A program made the translations under genes and the position numbers. Below the pieces are notes generated by a model. The model was not told the origin of the DNA, searched no databases, and worked only from the letters and a program-made list of their open reading frames with translations. DNA of 64,000 nucleotides from Aeromicrobium terrae. Lineage in GTDB: Bacteria; Actinomycetota; Actinomycetes; Propionibacteriales; Nocardioidaceae. Location of the stretch: NCBI RefSeq assembly GCF_008039565.1, contig NZ_VDUX01000004.1, positions 186,001-250,000 of the forward strand, read 5' to 3'. Of the stretch, positions 41,769 to 50,535 are shown piece by piece (the stretch's first letter is position 1; each line of letters opens with the position of its first letter).

Positions 41769-42953
41769 ATGTACGTCGCCCTGACAGCCGACCAGCTTCG
41801 CCTTCGGGACGAGCTCCGAGGCTACTTCGCCGAGCTGGTCACCCCCGAGCGTCGAGCCGCCCTCGCGGCCGCCACGGGAGAGTTCGGCGACGTCGCCGTC
41901 TACAAGGAGGTCATCCGCCAGATCGGCGAGGACGGGTGGCTCGGGATCGGCTGGCCGGAGGAGTACGGCGGCCAGAACCGACCCATGGTCGACCAGCTGA
42001 TCTTCACCGACGTCGCGGCCGTGGCGGGCGTCCCGATCCCGTACCTGACGCTCAACACCGTCGGGCCCACGATCATGCAGTACGGCAACGACGAGCAGAA
42101 GGAGTACTTCCTCCCGCGCATCGTCAAGGGCGAGCTGCACTTCTCCATCGGCTACTCCGAGCCCGGTTCCGGCACCGACCTCGCGTCGCTGCGCACGAAG
42201 GCCGAGCTCGACGAGGGCACGAACGAGTGGGTCATCAACGGCCAGAAGATGTGGACGTCGCTGATCCAGTACGCCGACTGGATCTGGCTGGCCTGCCGCA
42301 CCGAGCCTGACGCACCGCGCCACAAGGGCCTGTCGATGATCCTGGTGCCGGCCGACTCCGAGGGCTTCTCCTACACGCCCGTGCACACCGTGGCCGGCGT
42401 CGGCACCAGCGCCACCTACTACGACGACGTCCGCGTCCCGGCCGAGAACCTGATCGGCGGCCGCGGCGGCGGCTGGTCGCTCATCACCAACCAGCTCAAC
42501 CGCGAGCGCGTCGCGCTGACGTCGTCGGCCGCGTTGGTGCACTCGATCGAGCTCGTCACGGACTGGGCCCGGCAGACCAAGGACGCGAACGGCGTCCGGA
42601 TCATCGACCAGCAGTGGGTGCAGATCCTGCTCGGCCGCGCCCAGGCGCGCGTCGACGCGCAGACGCTGATGGGCTACAAGCTGGCCGCCGAGATCGACAC
42701 GATGTCGCCGGCCGACGCGTCGGCCACCAAGGTCTACGGCTCCGAGCTGGCGGTCGAGGTCTACCGCTCGTTGATGGAGATCGTCGGCCCAGCGGCCGGG
42801 CTGGCCGCCGACTCGTCGGGTGCCGTGCTGGCCGGCCGGCTCGAGCGGTACTTCCGCTCCGCGCTGGTGATGACCTTCGGCGGCGGTACCAACGAGATCC
42901 AGCGGGACATCATCGGCTACGTCGGGCTCGGCCTGCCCGCCGCGAAGCGTTAG
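41769..42953 (+). CDS. fadE26: Steroid side-chain acyl-CoA dehydrogenase subunit FadE26 (ChsE4)
   Basis: 394 residues. Strings such as DGWLGIGWPEEYGGQ, LHFSIGYSEPGSGTDLASLR, NGQKMWTSLIQYADWIWLA and TFGGGTNEIQRDIIG match FadE26 from memory. The family forms an alpha2beta2 enzyme with FadE27 that dehydrogenates CoA esters of the sterol side chain, using FAD. No ribosome-binding site precedes the ATG, which suits a leaderless start (see the operator). The fadE26-fadE27-fadD17 order, divergent from the mce4 side, is as in Mycobacterium tuberculosis. Confidence 0.93.
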   Translation: MYVALTADQLRLRDELRGYFAELVTPERRAALAAATGEFGDVAVYKEVIRQIGEDGWLGIGWPEEYGGQNRPMVDQLIFTDVAAVAGVPIPYLTLNTVGPTIMQYGNDEQKEYFLPRIVKGELHFSIGYSEPGSGTDLASLRTKAELDEGTNEWVINGQKMWTSLIQYADWIWLACRTEPDAPRHKGLSMILVPADSEGFSYTPVHTVAGVGTSATYYDDVRVPAENLIGGRGGGWSLITNQLNRERVALTSSAALVHSIELVTDWARQTKDANGVRIIDQQWVQILLGRAQARVDAQTLMGYKLAAEIDTMSPADASATKVYGSELAVEVYRSLMEIVGPAAGLAADSSGAVLAGRLERYFRSALVMTFGGGTNEIQRDIIGYVGLGLPAAKR

Positions 42954-42961
42954 GAACGCGC

Positions 42962-43987
42962 ATGGACTTCACGTTCTCCTCCGACGCCGAGGACGCCGCG
43001 AGCCTCGCCGCGACGATCCTGGCCGACCACACGAAGCCCGAGCGGCTCGCCGAGGTCGAGGCCGGTGGCAACCGGTTCGACCCCGTGCTTTGGAAGGCGA
43101 TCACCGACGCGTTCGACGGCGCCGAGCTCGGCTTCATCGAGCTCTGCCGGGTGCTCGTCGAGGTGGGCCGCACTGTGGCGCCGATTCCGCTGGCCACCGA
43201 CGGCGTCGCCCGGCTGTTCCTCGCCGAGCACGACCTGACGCCGGACGCCGGCATCCTGAGCTGCGCGATCTCCGAGGAGCACGACTACGCGCCCAGCGTC
43301 CCCACCACCACGGTGGCGCGCGACGGCGACGAGGTCGTCGTCACCGGCACCAAGTACCTCGTGCCGGCGGCCACGGTCGCCGACGCGTTCCTGGTGACCG
43401 CCGCGTCGCCGGACGGATCCGTCGTGGTCCGCCTGGACGCGAGCGAGGTCCAGGTCCGCGAGCAGAAGCTGAGCGACGGCGACACCGTCGGCCTGCTGGA
43501 GATCGACGCTCGCGTGCCCGCCGACCGACTGGTCCCGGACGGGAACCGGCTCGTCGCCCTGGCCACCGTCGCCACGTGCGCCGTGCAGCTCGGCGTCGTG
43601 GAGGGGGCAGTCCGGCTCACGTCGGAGTACGCGAAGACGCGCGAGCAGTTCGACCGGCCGATCGGCACCTTCCAGGCCGTCGCCCAGCGGCTCGCCGACG
43701 GCTACATCGACATGCGCATGCAGGCACTCACCGTGTGGCAGGCCGCCTGGCGGCTGTCCGAGGGTCTGCCGGCCGAGGAGGCCGTCGCCACCGCCAAGCT
43801 CTGGGCCGCCGACGCCGGTCACCGGGTCGCGCACACCACCGTGCACGTCCACGGCGGCGTCGGCATCGACCTCGACGGCGAGGCGCACCGCTACTTCACC
43901 GCCGCGAAGCGGTACGAGCTCGAGCACGGCAGCGCCACCGACCAGGCCCTCCGTCTCGGCCGGCTCCTGGCGGCCGGACCGGCGTGA
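42962..43987 (+). CDS. fadE27: Steroid side-chain acyl-CoA dehydrogenase subunit FadE27 (ChsE5)
   Basis: 341 residues, shorter than a standard acyl-CoA dehydrogenase, as FadE27 is. N-terminal helices (MDFTFSSDAEDAASLAA) are followed by the barrel with AFLVTAASPDGSVVVRLDA, and the C-terminal helices have YAKTREQFDRPIGTFQAVAQ and VHVHGGVGIDLDGEAHRY. It pairs with FadE26 in the ChsE4-ChsE5 heterotetramer. It begins 8 bp after the fadE26 stop, and its stop overlaps the fadD17 GTG by 4 bp. Confidence 0.92.
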   Translation: MDFTFSSDAEDAASLAATILADHTKPERLAEVEAGGNRFDPVLWKAITDAFDGAELGFIELCRVLVEVGRTVAPIPLATDGVARLFLAEHDLTPDAGILSCAISEEHDYAPSVPTTTVARDGDEVVVTGTKYLVPAATVADAFLVTAASPDGSVVVRLDASEVQVREQKLSDGDTVGLLEIDARVPADRLVPDGNRLVALATVATCAVQLGVVEGAVRLTSEYAKTREQFDRPIGTFQAVAQRLADGYIDMRMQALTVWQAAWRLSEGLPAEEAVATAKLWAADAGHRVAHTTVHVHGGVGIDLDGEAHRYFTAAKRYELEHGSATDQALRLGRLLAAGPA

Positions 43988-45528
43988 CCATCCGGGACCT
44001 GCTCCTGGCCCGCGCCGAGCAGGACACCCCGGCACTCCTGACCCGCGACCGCACCTGGTCGTGGCGCGAGCTGGTGGCCGACGCGACCGCCCGTGCCGCC
44101 GCCGTCGAGTCGATGCTCGACCCGGACCGGCCTCCGCACGTCGGCCTGCTGATGGACAACACCCCGGACATGCTGCTCGGCCTGTGCGCCGCCGGCCTCG
44201 GCGGTCACGTGGCCGTCGGGGTCAACAGCACCCGCCGCGGCGACGCCCTGCTCGCCGACCTCCACCGCGCCGACGTCCAGGTCCTCGTGACGGACGCCAC
44301 GCACCGTCCCCTGCTCGACGGGTTGGACCTCACGGGAATCAACGTCCTTTCGACAAGCTCAAGGACCGACACGGTGGTTGAGCTTGTCGATACCACGCCC
44401 CACCCGTCGGATGGCTCGCTCTTCATGCTCATCTTCACGTCCGGCACCAGCGGGCGTCCGAAGGCGGTGCGGATCACCCACGAGAAGGTGACCTACCCCG
44501 GTCAGTACCTGGCCGAGCGGTTCGGGCTGACCGGCGACGACGTCCACTACCTCGCGATGCCCCTGTTCCACTCCAACGCGGTGATGGCGTGCTGGGCGCC
44601 GGCGCTGGTCACCGGTGCCGCGGTCGCGCTGAGGGAGAAGTTCTCGGCCTCGGAGTTCCTGTCCGACGTCCGTCACTACGGCGCCACGTACGCGTCGTAC
44701 GTCGGCAAGCCGCTCACCTACGTCCTCGCCACGCCCGAGCAGCCGGACGACGCCGACAACCCGCTGCGCATCGTCTTCGGCAACGAGGCCGGCGACCGCG
44801 ACGTGCAGGCGTTCGGCGACCGGTTCGGCTGCCTGGTCGTCGACGGATTCGGCTCGACGGAGAACGCGGTGGTCGTCAGCAAGCTGCCCGGGTGCCCGCC
44901 CGGCGCGCTCGGCTGGCCCGGCGAGGGCGTCGCCGTCCACGACCCGGAGACCGGCGAGGAGTGCCCGCCCGCCGAGCTCGATGCCGACGGCAAGGTGACC
45001 AACCTCGACGAGTGCGTCGGCGAGCTGGTCAACACCACCGGCGCAGGGCAGTTCGCCGGCTACTACAACGACGAGGAGGCGACGGCCGAGCGGAAGCGCG
45101 GCGGCATGTACTGGTCGGGCGACCTCGCCTACCGCGACGCCGACGGCTGGGTCTGGTTCGCGGGTCGCACGGCCGACTGGTTGCGCGTCGACGGCGAGAA
45201 CCTGGCGTGCGCACCGATCGAGCAGGTGCTGCTCCGCCACCCCGCGATCGACCAGGTGGCCGTCTACGCCGTGCCGGACGAGCGGTCCGGCGACCAGGTC
45301 GCGGCCGCCCTGGTCCTGCGCGACCCCCTCACCCCGGAGGCGTTCGAGCAGTTCCTCGACGACCAGCGCGACCTGTCGCCGAAAGCCCGCCCGCGCTACG
45401 TCCGCGTCGTCGACGCCCTCCCCCGCACCGCGACGCACAAGGTGCTGAAGCGCGACCTCACCGCCGCCGGCACGGCCGACGCCACCTGGACCCGCGAGGA
45501 GCGCGGCACCCGCTACCGCAGAATGTGA
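43984..45528 (+). CDS. fadD17: Steroid side-chain acyl-CoA synthetase FadD17
   Basis: 514 residues from GTG 43,984, which overlaps the fadE27 stop (GTGA). AMP-binding motifs are LIFTSGTSGRPKAV, DGFGSTENA and, near the C-terminus, LPRTATHKVLKRDL with the adenylation lysine. FadD17 activates steroid side-chain acids to CoA thioesters in mycobacteria. An N-terminal-domain loop (about residues 123-136, STSSRTDTVVELVD) is encoded by a perfect 13 bp palindromic repeat. The last codons and stop lie inside a different inverted repeat (45,522-45,574). Confidence 0.92.
   Translation: MTIRDLLLARAEQDTPALLTRDRTWSWRELVADATARAAAVESMLDPDRPPHVGLLMDNTPDMLLGLCAAGLGGHVAVGVNSTRRGDALLADLHRADVQVLVTDATHRPLLDGLDLTGINVLSTSSRTDTVVELVDTTPHPSDGSLFMLIFTSGTSGRPKAVRITHEKVTYPGQYLAERFGLTGDDVHYLAMPLFHSNAVMACWAPALVTGAAVALREKFSASEFLSDVRHYGATYASYVGKPLTYVLATPEQPDDADNPLRIVFGNEAGDRDVQAFGDRFGCLVVDGFGSTENAVVVSKLPGCPPGALGWPGEGVAVHDPETGEECPPAELDADGKVTNLDECVGELVNTTGAGQFAGYYNDEEATAERKRGGMYWSGDLAYRDADGWVWFAGRTADWLRVDGENLACAPIEQVLLRHPAIDQVAVYAVPDERSGDQVAAALVLRDPLTPEAFEQFLDDQRDLSPKARPRYVRVVDALPRTATHKVLKRDLTAAGTADATWTREERGTRYRRM
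44350..44390. repeat. Dispersed repeat A inside fadD17
   Basis: Perfect 13 bp arms TCGACAAGCTCAA (44,350-44,362) and TTGAGCTTGTCGA (44,378-44,390) enclose a 15 nt spacer. The insert preserves the fadD17 frame and encodes a Ser/Thr/Val-rich loop before the ATP-binding motif. It is the cleanest copy in the window. Confidence 0.85.
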
Positions 45529-45574
45529 CGCCCAGGGCGTCATGGGGCTCGAGTAACGCCCTGAGCGTCACATT
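45522..45574. repeat. Long inverted repeat at the fadD17 stop codon
   Basis: Arms of 19 bp (45,522-45,540 and 45,556-45,574; AATGTGACGCCCAGGGCGT and its near-complement) match at 18 positions, with a 15 nt spacer. The fadD17 stop codon (45,526-45,528) lies within the first arm. It could act as a terminator for fadD17 or be a mobile palindrome. Confidence 0.8.
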
Positions 45575-45622
45575 TCGCGAAGGCCCACGAGCGCTGGAGC
45601 GGTTTGGAACACTGGGGCCACT

Positions 45623-46249
45623 GTGACTGAAGCAGCGATCCCCAGCACCCGCACGTCGCCCGTGGCGACGGCCGACGTCACGGCCAAGGCCGGGCTCGTG
45701 CTCCTGCTGCTCCTGGCGCTGCTGTTCCCGGACATGAGCCACTTGCGCGACAAGGCGGCCGGCCTCCGCGCGATCGGGTACCCAGCGGCGTCGTTCCTGA
45801 TCCCGGCGCTGTGGTGGGCGTTCTGGAAGGACCGGATGAGCTTCCCGTGGCTGCCGGACCTGCTGGTGACGCTCACCTGCTTCACGGACATCCTCGGCAA
45901 CCGGATGAACCTGTACGACACGGTCGAGTCGTTCGACGACTGGATGCACTTCATGAACTGTGCGTTCCTCGCGGCGGCCGTCATCATGCTGACGCTCCCC
46001 CGCACGACCACGCTGCCGCGCACGATCGAGCGCGGCCTGGCCTTCGGCGCCACGGCCGCGATCGCCTGGGAGATCGCGGAGTACTACGCCTTCATCGCGA
46101 ACTCCACCGAGCGGCGGTTCGCGTACGCCGACACCCTCAGCGACCTGGCCCTCGGCGTCCTGGGCGCGATCGTCGGTGCGTGCGTCGTCCACCACCTGTG
46201 GCAGCAGGGCAGGCTGCAGGACACCGTGCCGGTGCCGCAGTCAGCCTGA
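45623..46249 (+). CDS. Multi-pass membrane protein, function unknown
   Basis: 208 residues from GTG 45,623. About five hydrophobic segments are visible (GLVLLLLLALLFPD, YPAASFLIPALWWAFW, LVTLTCFTDILGN, FAALAAAVIML-like FLAAAVIMLTL, LALGVLGAIVGACVV). The sequence FDDWMHFMNCAFLAAA and AWEIAEYYAF recall DUF2238/YjdF-like membrane proteins; this is a weak recognition. It sits after the fadD17 repeat and has no obvious link to steroid genes. It converges on the next methyltransferase with a 9 bp overlap. Confidence 0.75.
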   Translation: MTEAAIPSTRTSPVATADVTAKAGLVLLLLLALLFPDMSHLRDKAAGLRAIGYPAASFLIPALWWAFWKDRMSFPWLPDLLVTLTCFTDILGNRMNLYDTVESFDDWMHFMNCAFLAAAVIMLTLPRTTTLPRTIERGLAFGATAAIAWEIAEYYAFIANSTERRFAYADTLSDLALGVLGAIVGACVVHHLWQQGRLQDTVPVPQSA

Positions 46250-47032
46250 CTTACGCCCGACGAGGTGGAAGACGCGGCTGATGCCGCGGTACGGGTCGCG
46301 CCGGCTCGCCTCGAGCTCGGTGGCGGCGGTCGCCCGCACGCGCTCGGCGTCGGTCGGGTCGAGCTGCACGCCGGCGAAGTCGAGCCAGTCGACGAACAGC
46401 CAGACGCCGTACCACTGCACGGGCTCGACGCCGCGTGGGCGGAGCAGGTCGGTGATGCCGTCGACGGTCTGGCCCCACGTCGGCACCCCGAGCACGCCGA
46501 TCTCGGTGGTCGCGTCGAAGCCGGCGAGGGCGTCGTCCCATCGCTGCTCCATGGCCGGGCGCACCGCCCCGGCGTCCTTGTTGCCGGCCATGATCGAGAC
46601 CACCCCGCCGTCGGCGACGCAGCGGGCCAGCTGGTCGACCAGCGGCTCGGGGTCCTCCTGGTAGCCGATCACGCCGTGGCACAGGACCGCGTCGAACCGG
46701 CGTCCGCCCACCGCCTCCTCGGCGTGCTCACCGTCCGCCGCGACGAGGGTCACCCGCCCGCGGGCGTCCTCGGCCAGCCGCTCGACCCGCTCTTGAGCCT
46801 TCTCGAGCATCCCGGCGGACGAGTCGAGCAGGGTCACGTCGTAGCCCGCCGCGGCCAGCGGCAGCGACTGGTGCCCGGCGCCCCCGCCGACGTCGAGCAC
46901 CGTCGCCGGAGCCGGCGGCAGGTGCTCCATGAGCTGGTGGTGCATGACGTAGGTGCGGACGTAGCCCTTCACCGACGCGTACGCGTCGACCGCGAACTGC
47001 TCGGCGAGGCCGTCCCAGGTGTCGTCCCCCAC
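46241..47032 (-). CDS. SAM-dependent methyltransferase (CmoM-like)
   Basis: 263 residues. Motif I is VLDVGGGAGHQSLPLAAAG, motif II VTLLDSSAGMLEKAQ, and the catalytic part has DAVLCHGVIGYQEDPEPLV. The arrangement resembles the CmoM/SmtA-type small methyltransferases, which modify tRNA wobble uridines; actinobacterial members are of uncertain target. It reads alone between convergent and lipoprotein genes. The C-terminus ends RISRVFHLVGRK, with basic residues. Confidence 0.85.
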   Translation of the reverse strand: MGDDTWDGLAEQFAVDAYASVKGYVRTYVMHHQLMEHLPPAPATVLDVGGGAGHQSLPLAAAGYDVTLLDSSAGMLEKAQERVERLAEDARGRVTLVAADGEHAEEAVGGRRFDAVLCHGVIGYQEDPEPLVDQLARCVADGGVVSIMAGNKDAGAVRPAMEQRWDDALAGFDATTEIGVLGVPTWGQTVDGITDLLRPRGVEPVQWYGVWLFVDWLDFAGVQLDPTDAERVRATAATELEASRRDPYRGISRVFHLVGRKSG

Positions 47033-47041
47033 GCCTCCAGA

Positions 47042-47722
47042 CTAGGACGAGCCTCCATCGAGCTTCGCCCGCTCCGCCAGGTCGTCGATGCGGGGCTCGG
47101 CCGCGGCCAGCATCTTCCGCATCAGGTCGACGTCCGAGCCCGACGGCGGCTCCATCGCCGTCATCGCGACGGCCAGGCTGGCCGTGCCGCGGCACAGGCC
47201 GACGGCACCGAGCGTGAGGACGTAGTGGTCGCCGTCGACGTTGTTGCCGGCGCGCTTCATCGTGTCGAGCGTGGCCTTGCAGGTGCCGGGCGGGTAGGTC
47301 TCGTAGACGAGCGAGAACTGCACGGCGCGGTCGTCCTGGGCGGTGATGCGCTTCTCGAAGTCCTTCGAGCCGTAGCTGCAGATGATCGAGCTGGACGGGG
47401 TGTCGCGCGGGCTGACCGTGGACACGACGACCTTCCCGCTGACCTTCGTGGCCGCGAGGCGGGCGATCGGGATCGACGTGCACAGGTCCGCGAGGTCACG
47501 GCCCGGCCCCTTCGCACTGCTGCCCGAGCTGTCCGGCGACTTCTTGCCCGAGGCGTCCCCCTTCGGGGTGCTCGACGCGTCGGCCGGCGCGACCGATGAG
47601 GACCGGTCGTCCCGGTCGCTGGGTGATCCGTCGGACCCGCCACCGCAGCCGGCGGCGAGACCGCACAGCATCACGGCGACGACGAGCGCGCGAGTTCGGG
47701 GCACGGTCCAGAACTGTGCCAC
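47042..47722 (-). CDS. Secreted lipoprotein of unknown function (DUF3558-like)
   Basis: 226 residues. The signal peptide (about 9-27) ends in the lipobox LAAGC, followed by a long Ser/Asp/Lys/Pro-rich linker (30-75) as in envelope lipoproteins that span a thick cell wall. The folded part holds several cysteines (LCTSIP, IICSYG, GTCKA, GLCRG) that could form two disulphides. The pattern resembles DUF3558-type actinobacterial lipoproteins, a weak recognition. It starts after the NMO gene, and 9 bp separate its stop from the methyltransferase start. Confidence 0.75.
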   Translation of the reverse strand: MAQFWTVPRTRALVVAVMLCGLAAGCGGGSDGSPSDRDDRSSSVAPADASSTPKGDASGKKSPDSSGSSAKGPGRDLADLCTSIPIARLAATKVSGKVVVSTVSPRDTPSSSIICSYGSKDFEKRITAQDDRAVQFSLVYETYPPGTCKATLDTMKRAGNNVDGDHYVLTLGAVGLCRGTASLAVAMTAMEPPSGSDVDLMRKMLAAAEPRIDDLAERAKLDGGSS

Positions 47723-47741
47723 GGCGAGGGCCGCCGCGTCC

Positions 47742-48839
47742 TCACAAGCTGGAGAGTCGCTTGACCGTCTCTTCGTACTCGTTGATCAGGTCGGCCATCA
47801 CGTCGGCGACGGGACGGACCTCGTTCATCGAGCCGACGATCTGTCCGACGGGCATCGAGATGGCGTCCGGGTTGTTGGCCGCGTTCATCCGGTTGTGCGC
47901 GTCGGCGACCAGCAGGTTCTGCAGGGGCATCGGCAGCGGGGTGGGCGCGTCCTCGGACTCCCAGGCCTGCGTCCACTTGGTCTTGAGCAGGCGCGCGGGC
48001 TTGCCGGTGTAGATGCGGGTGCGCACGGTGTCGGCGCTCGAGGCGCGGAGGAAGGCGTCGGTCATCGCCGGGTTGGAGCCGAGGTTCTCGTACTCCTTCG
48101 TGGTCAGCCAGACCGAGCCGGTCCAGACGCCCTGGGCGCCGAGTGCGAGCGACGCGGCGACCTGCCGGCCACGGCCGATGCCGCCGGCGCCGAGCACCGG
48201 GACGTCGGGCCCGACCGCGTCGACGATCTCCGGGGTCAGCACCATGCTGGCGATCTCGCCGGTGTGGCCGCCGGCCTCGTAGCCCTGGGCGACGATGATG
48301 TCGACGCCGTTGTTCACGTGCGACAGCGCGTGCTTGGCCGCACCGGCCAGCGCCGCCACCTGCACGCCCTTCGCGTGGGCCTTCTCGATGACGTCGACGG
48401 GAGGCGAGCCGAGCGCGTTGGCGATCAGCACCGGGCGGTGGTTCAGCGCGATGTCGACGTGCGAGCGGGCCACCGAGTGCAGCCAGCCGAGCACGCCCTC
48501 GCGGCCCTCGCCCTCCGGCAGCGGCGGGACGCCGAGCTGCTGCAGCGTGCGGTCGACGAAGGAGATGTGCTCCGGCGGGATCATCGCCTGCAGGTCGACG
48601 GACGTGCCCTCGGTGGGCACCTTCATCGGCATGACGACGTCGACGCCGTACGGCTTGCCGTCGGTGTTCTCGTCGAGCCAGTCGAGCGTCTTGTCCAGCT
48701 CCTCCGGGTCGTTGAACCGGACGGCGCCGAGGACGCCGAGACCGCCGGCGCGCGAGACTGCGGCGGCGACGTGCTCGGACGGGGTGAAGGCGAAGATCGG
48801 GACGTCGATCCCGAACCGGTCGCACAGCTCGGTGCGCAT
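47742..48839 (-). CDS. NAD(P)H-dependent flavin oxidoreductase / nitronate monooxygenase
   Basis: 365 residues. The FMN-barrel features are PIFAFTPSEHVAAAVSRAGG, DIIVAQGYEAGGHTGE, and GPDVPVLGAGGIGRGRQVAA followed by ALGAQGVWTGS. Such enzymes oxidise nitronates or related substrates, and members lie in steroid regulons of actinobacteria (Rv3553-type). It overlaps the fadD19 stop by one base (TGATG), so it is co-transcribed with the KstR-controlled fadD19. Its part in steroid breakdown is not known. Confidence 0.87.
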   Translation of the reverse strand: MRTELCDRFGIDVPIFAFTPSEHVAAAVSRAGGLGVLGAVRFNDPEELDKTLDWLDENTDGKPYGVDVVMPMKVPTEGTSVDLQAMIPPEHISFVDRTLQQLGVPPLPEGEGREGVLGWLHSVARSHVDIALNHRPVLIANALGSPPVDVIEKAHAKGVQVAALAGAAKHALSHVNNGVDIIVAQGYEAGGHTGEIASMVLTPEIVDAVGPDVPVLGAGGIGRGRQVAASLALGAQGVWTGSVWLTTKEYENLGSNPAMTDAFLRASSADTVRTRIYTGKPARLLKTKWTQAWESEDAPTPLPMPLQNLLVADAHNRMNAANNPDAISMPVGQIVGSMNEVRPVADVMADLINEYEETVKRLSSL

Positions 48840-50488
48840 CAGGCGCTCGCCCCCTCGGTGCTCAGCGACTCGAGCATGAGCTCCTTCGCTCGCGGGTACT
48901 GCGCCTTGCCGGTGGCGTTGCGCGGGATCTCGTCCACGAGCGTCATCGCCCGCGGCAGCTTGTAGCCGGACAGGTGCTCGCGCAGGAACGTGCGGAGCTC
49001 CTCGAGCTCGAGCGTCTCGCCCTCGCGCGGCTGGACCACGGCGGCGACGGACTGGCCGAACTTCTCGTCGGGGATGCCGACGACGAGGACGTCGTAGACG
49101 GCCGGGTGGCGCTTGATCGCCATCTCGACCTCCTCGGGGTAGACCTTCTCGCCGCCGGTGTTGACGCAGTTGGAGCCGCGGCCGAGCAGGGTGACCCGGC
49201 CCTCCTCCTCGATCCGGGCGAAGTCGCCGGGCACCGAGATCCGCATGCCGTCGACGACCAGGAAGGTCTCCGCGGTCTTCTTCTCGTCCTTGTAGTAACC
49301 GATCGGCACCGAGCCGCCCCGGCCGAGCCGGCCGACCTTGCCGACGTTCGTGGCGAGGTCGAGCACCTGGTTGTTCTCGTCGAGGACGACGCTGTTCGGG
49401 CCGAGGCCGACGACCGGGCCGTCACTGGAGATGTGCGTCTTGTCCTGCATGCCCATGCCCTGGAAGCCGGTCTCGCTGGCGCCGACGGAGTCGGTGTAGA
49501 CGGGGTTCGGGAGGGCGGCGATCCAGCGCTCCTTGACCTCCGGGGAGAAGATCGCGGCGCTGCTGGAGACGGCGAACAGGCTCTCGCCGCTGTACGGCTT
49601 GTCGGTGGCGGCGGCGCGCTCGAACTCCTCGATGAGCGGCCGGGCCATGGCGTCGCCGGTCATGAAGATCAGCACGACACCGTTCTCGTCGATGATCTCC
49701 CAGGTCCGCTTCGCGTCGAACTTCGGCTCGAGGATCGTCAGGTGGCCGGCGAACAGGTGCATCAGCAGGCCCGCCTGGGCGCCGCCGTGCATCAGCGGGC
49801 TGAGCGGGAACGTGACCATCCGGCCTTCCTGCGCCGCCTGCTTCGACTGGTCGTACTCGTCGAGCGCCTCGCCGGTGTAGAAGTCGATGCCGCCGCCGAG
49901 CGTCCGCCAGAAGTCCTCGTGGCGCCACATGACGCCCTTGGGGAACCCGGTGGTGCCGCCGGTGTAGATGATGTGCAGGTCGTCTGCGCTGCGCTCCTCG
50001 AAGTCGCGCTCGGCGGACTGGTCGGCGATCGCGTCGGCGTAGAGGACCCCGTCGAACGCGGAGATGTCCGACTGGTCGTCGGGCTCGATCGCGTCGGGGA
50101 TCACGACGACGGTCTGCAGCTTGGGGTGGTTGGGCTTGGTCTTGGCCACGAGCGGCGCGTAGACCCGCTCGACGACCAGGGCCACGACGTCGGCGTTGTC
50201 GAAGAGGTAGTTGAGCTCGCCCTCGACGTACCGGTAGTTGACGTTGATGTTGACCGCGCGGATCTTGACGATCGCCAGCACCGCGACGACGTGCTCGATG
50301 CTGTTCTTCGCGTAGATGGCGACGTGGTCCCCGGGCTTCACCCCCTGCGACTGCAGGTAGTGCGCCAGCTTGTTGGACTCGGCCTCCAGCTCGGCGTACG
50401 TGACGGTCCGGTCGCCCACCTTGACGGCGGGATTGTCGGGAGCGGCGTCGACGGCGTGCTCGAAAAGGTCCGCGATGTTCAGGGCCAT
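48839..50488 (-). CDS. fadD19: Steroid-24-oyl-CoA synthetase FadD19
   Basis: 549 residues from ATG 50,486-50,488. ATP-binding motif IIYTGGTTGFPKGV, SVGASETGFQG and GRGSNCVNTGGEKVYPEEVE match FadD19, and the C-terminal IPRNATGKAQYPRAK holds the adenylation lysine. FadD19 activates C24 and branched steroid acids of the cholesterol or phytosterol side chain. Divergent echA19 and the KstR-type site between them reproduce the mycobacterial fadD19/echA19 arrangement. A TAGTCT box 7 bp before the ATG suggests a leaderless start. Confidence 0.94.
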   Translation of the reverse strand: MALNIADLFEHAVDAAPDNPAVKVGDRTVTYAELEAESNKLAHYLQSQGVKPGDHVAIYAKNSIEHVVAVLAIVKIRAVNINVNYRYVEGELNYLFDNADVVALVVERVYAPLVAKTKPNHPKLQTVVVIPDAIEPDDQSDISAFDGVLYADAIADQSAERDFEERSADDLHIIYTGGTTGFPKGVMWRHEDFWRTLGGGIDFYTGEALDEYDQSKQAAQEGRMVTFPLSPLMHGGAQAGLLMHLFAGHLTILEPKFDAKRTWEIIDENGVVLIFMTGDAMARPLIEEFERAAATDKPYSGESLFAVSSSAAIFSPEVKERWIAALPNPVYTDSVGASETGFQGMGMQDKTHISSDGPVVGLGPNSVVLDENNQVLDLATNVGKVGRLGRGGSVPIGYYKDEKKTAETFLVVDGMRISVPGDFARIEEEGRVTLLGRGSNCVNTGGEKVYPEEVEMAIKRHPAVYDVLVVGIPDEKFGQSVAAVVQPREGETLELEELRTFLREHLSGYKLPRAMTLVDEIPRNATGKAQYPRAKELMLESLSTEGASA

Positions 50489-50499
50489 GAGCCCAAGAC

Positions 50500-50513
50500 T
50501 AGAACACGTTCTC
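50500..50513. promoter_or_regulatory. KstR-type operator between fadD19 and echA19
   Basis: TAGAACACGTTCTC matches TnnAACnnGTTnnA except for the last base. On the minus strand TAGTCT (50,496-50,501) begins inside it and lies 7 bp before fadD19. On the plus strand TACGCT (50,523-50,528) lies 7 bp before echA19. Both genes may therefore be leaderless and repressed by one dimer pair. Confidence 0.82.
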
Positions 50514-50535
50514 ATTTCTGACTACGCTGCCGTCC

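Noticed and set aside
43090..43983. Upstream extension of the fadD17 frame
   Set aside because: The residues are Arg/Ala-rich and lie out of frame inside fadE27. GTG 43,984 with a GTGA overlap is the better start.
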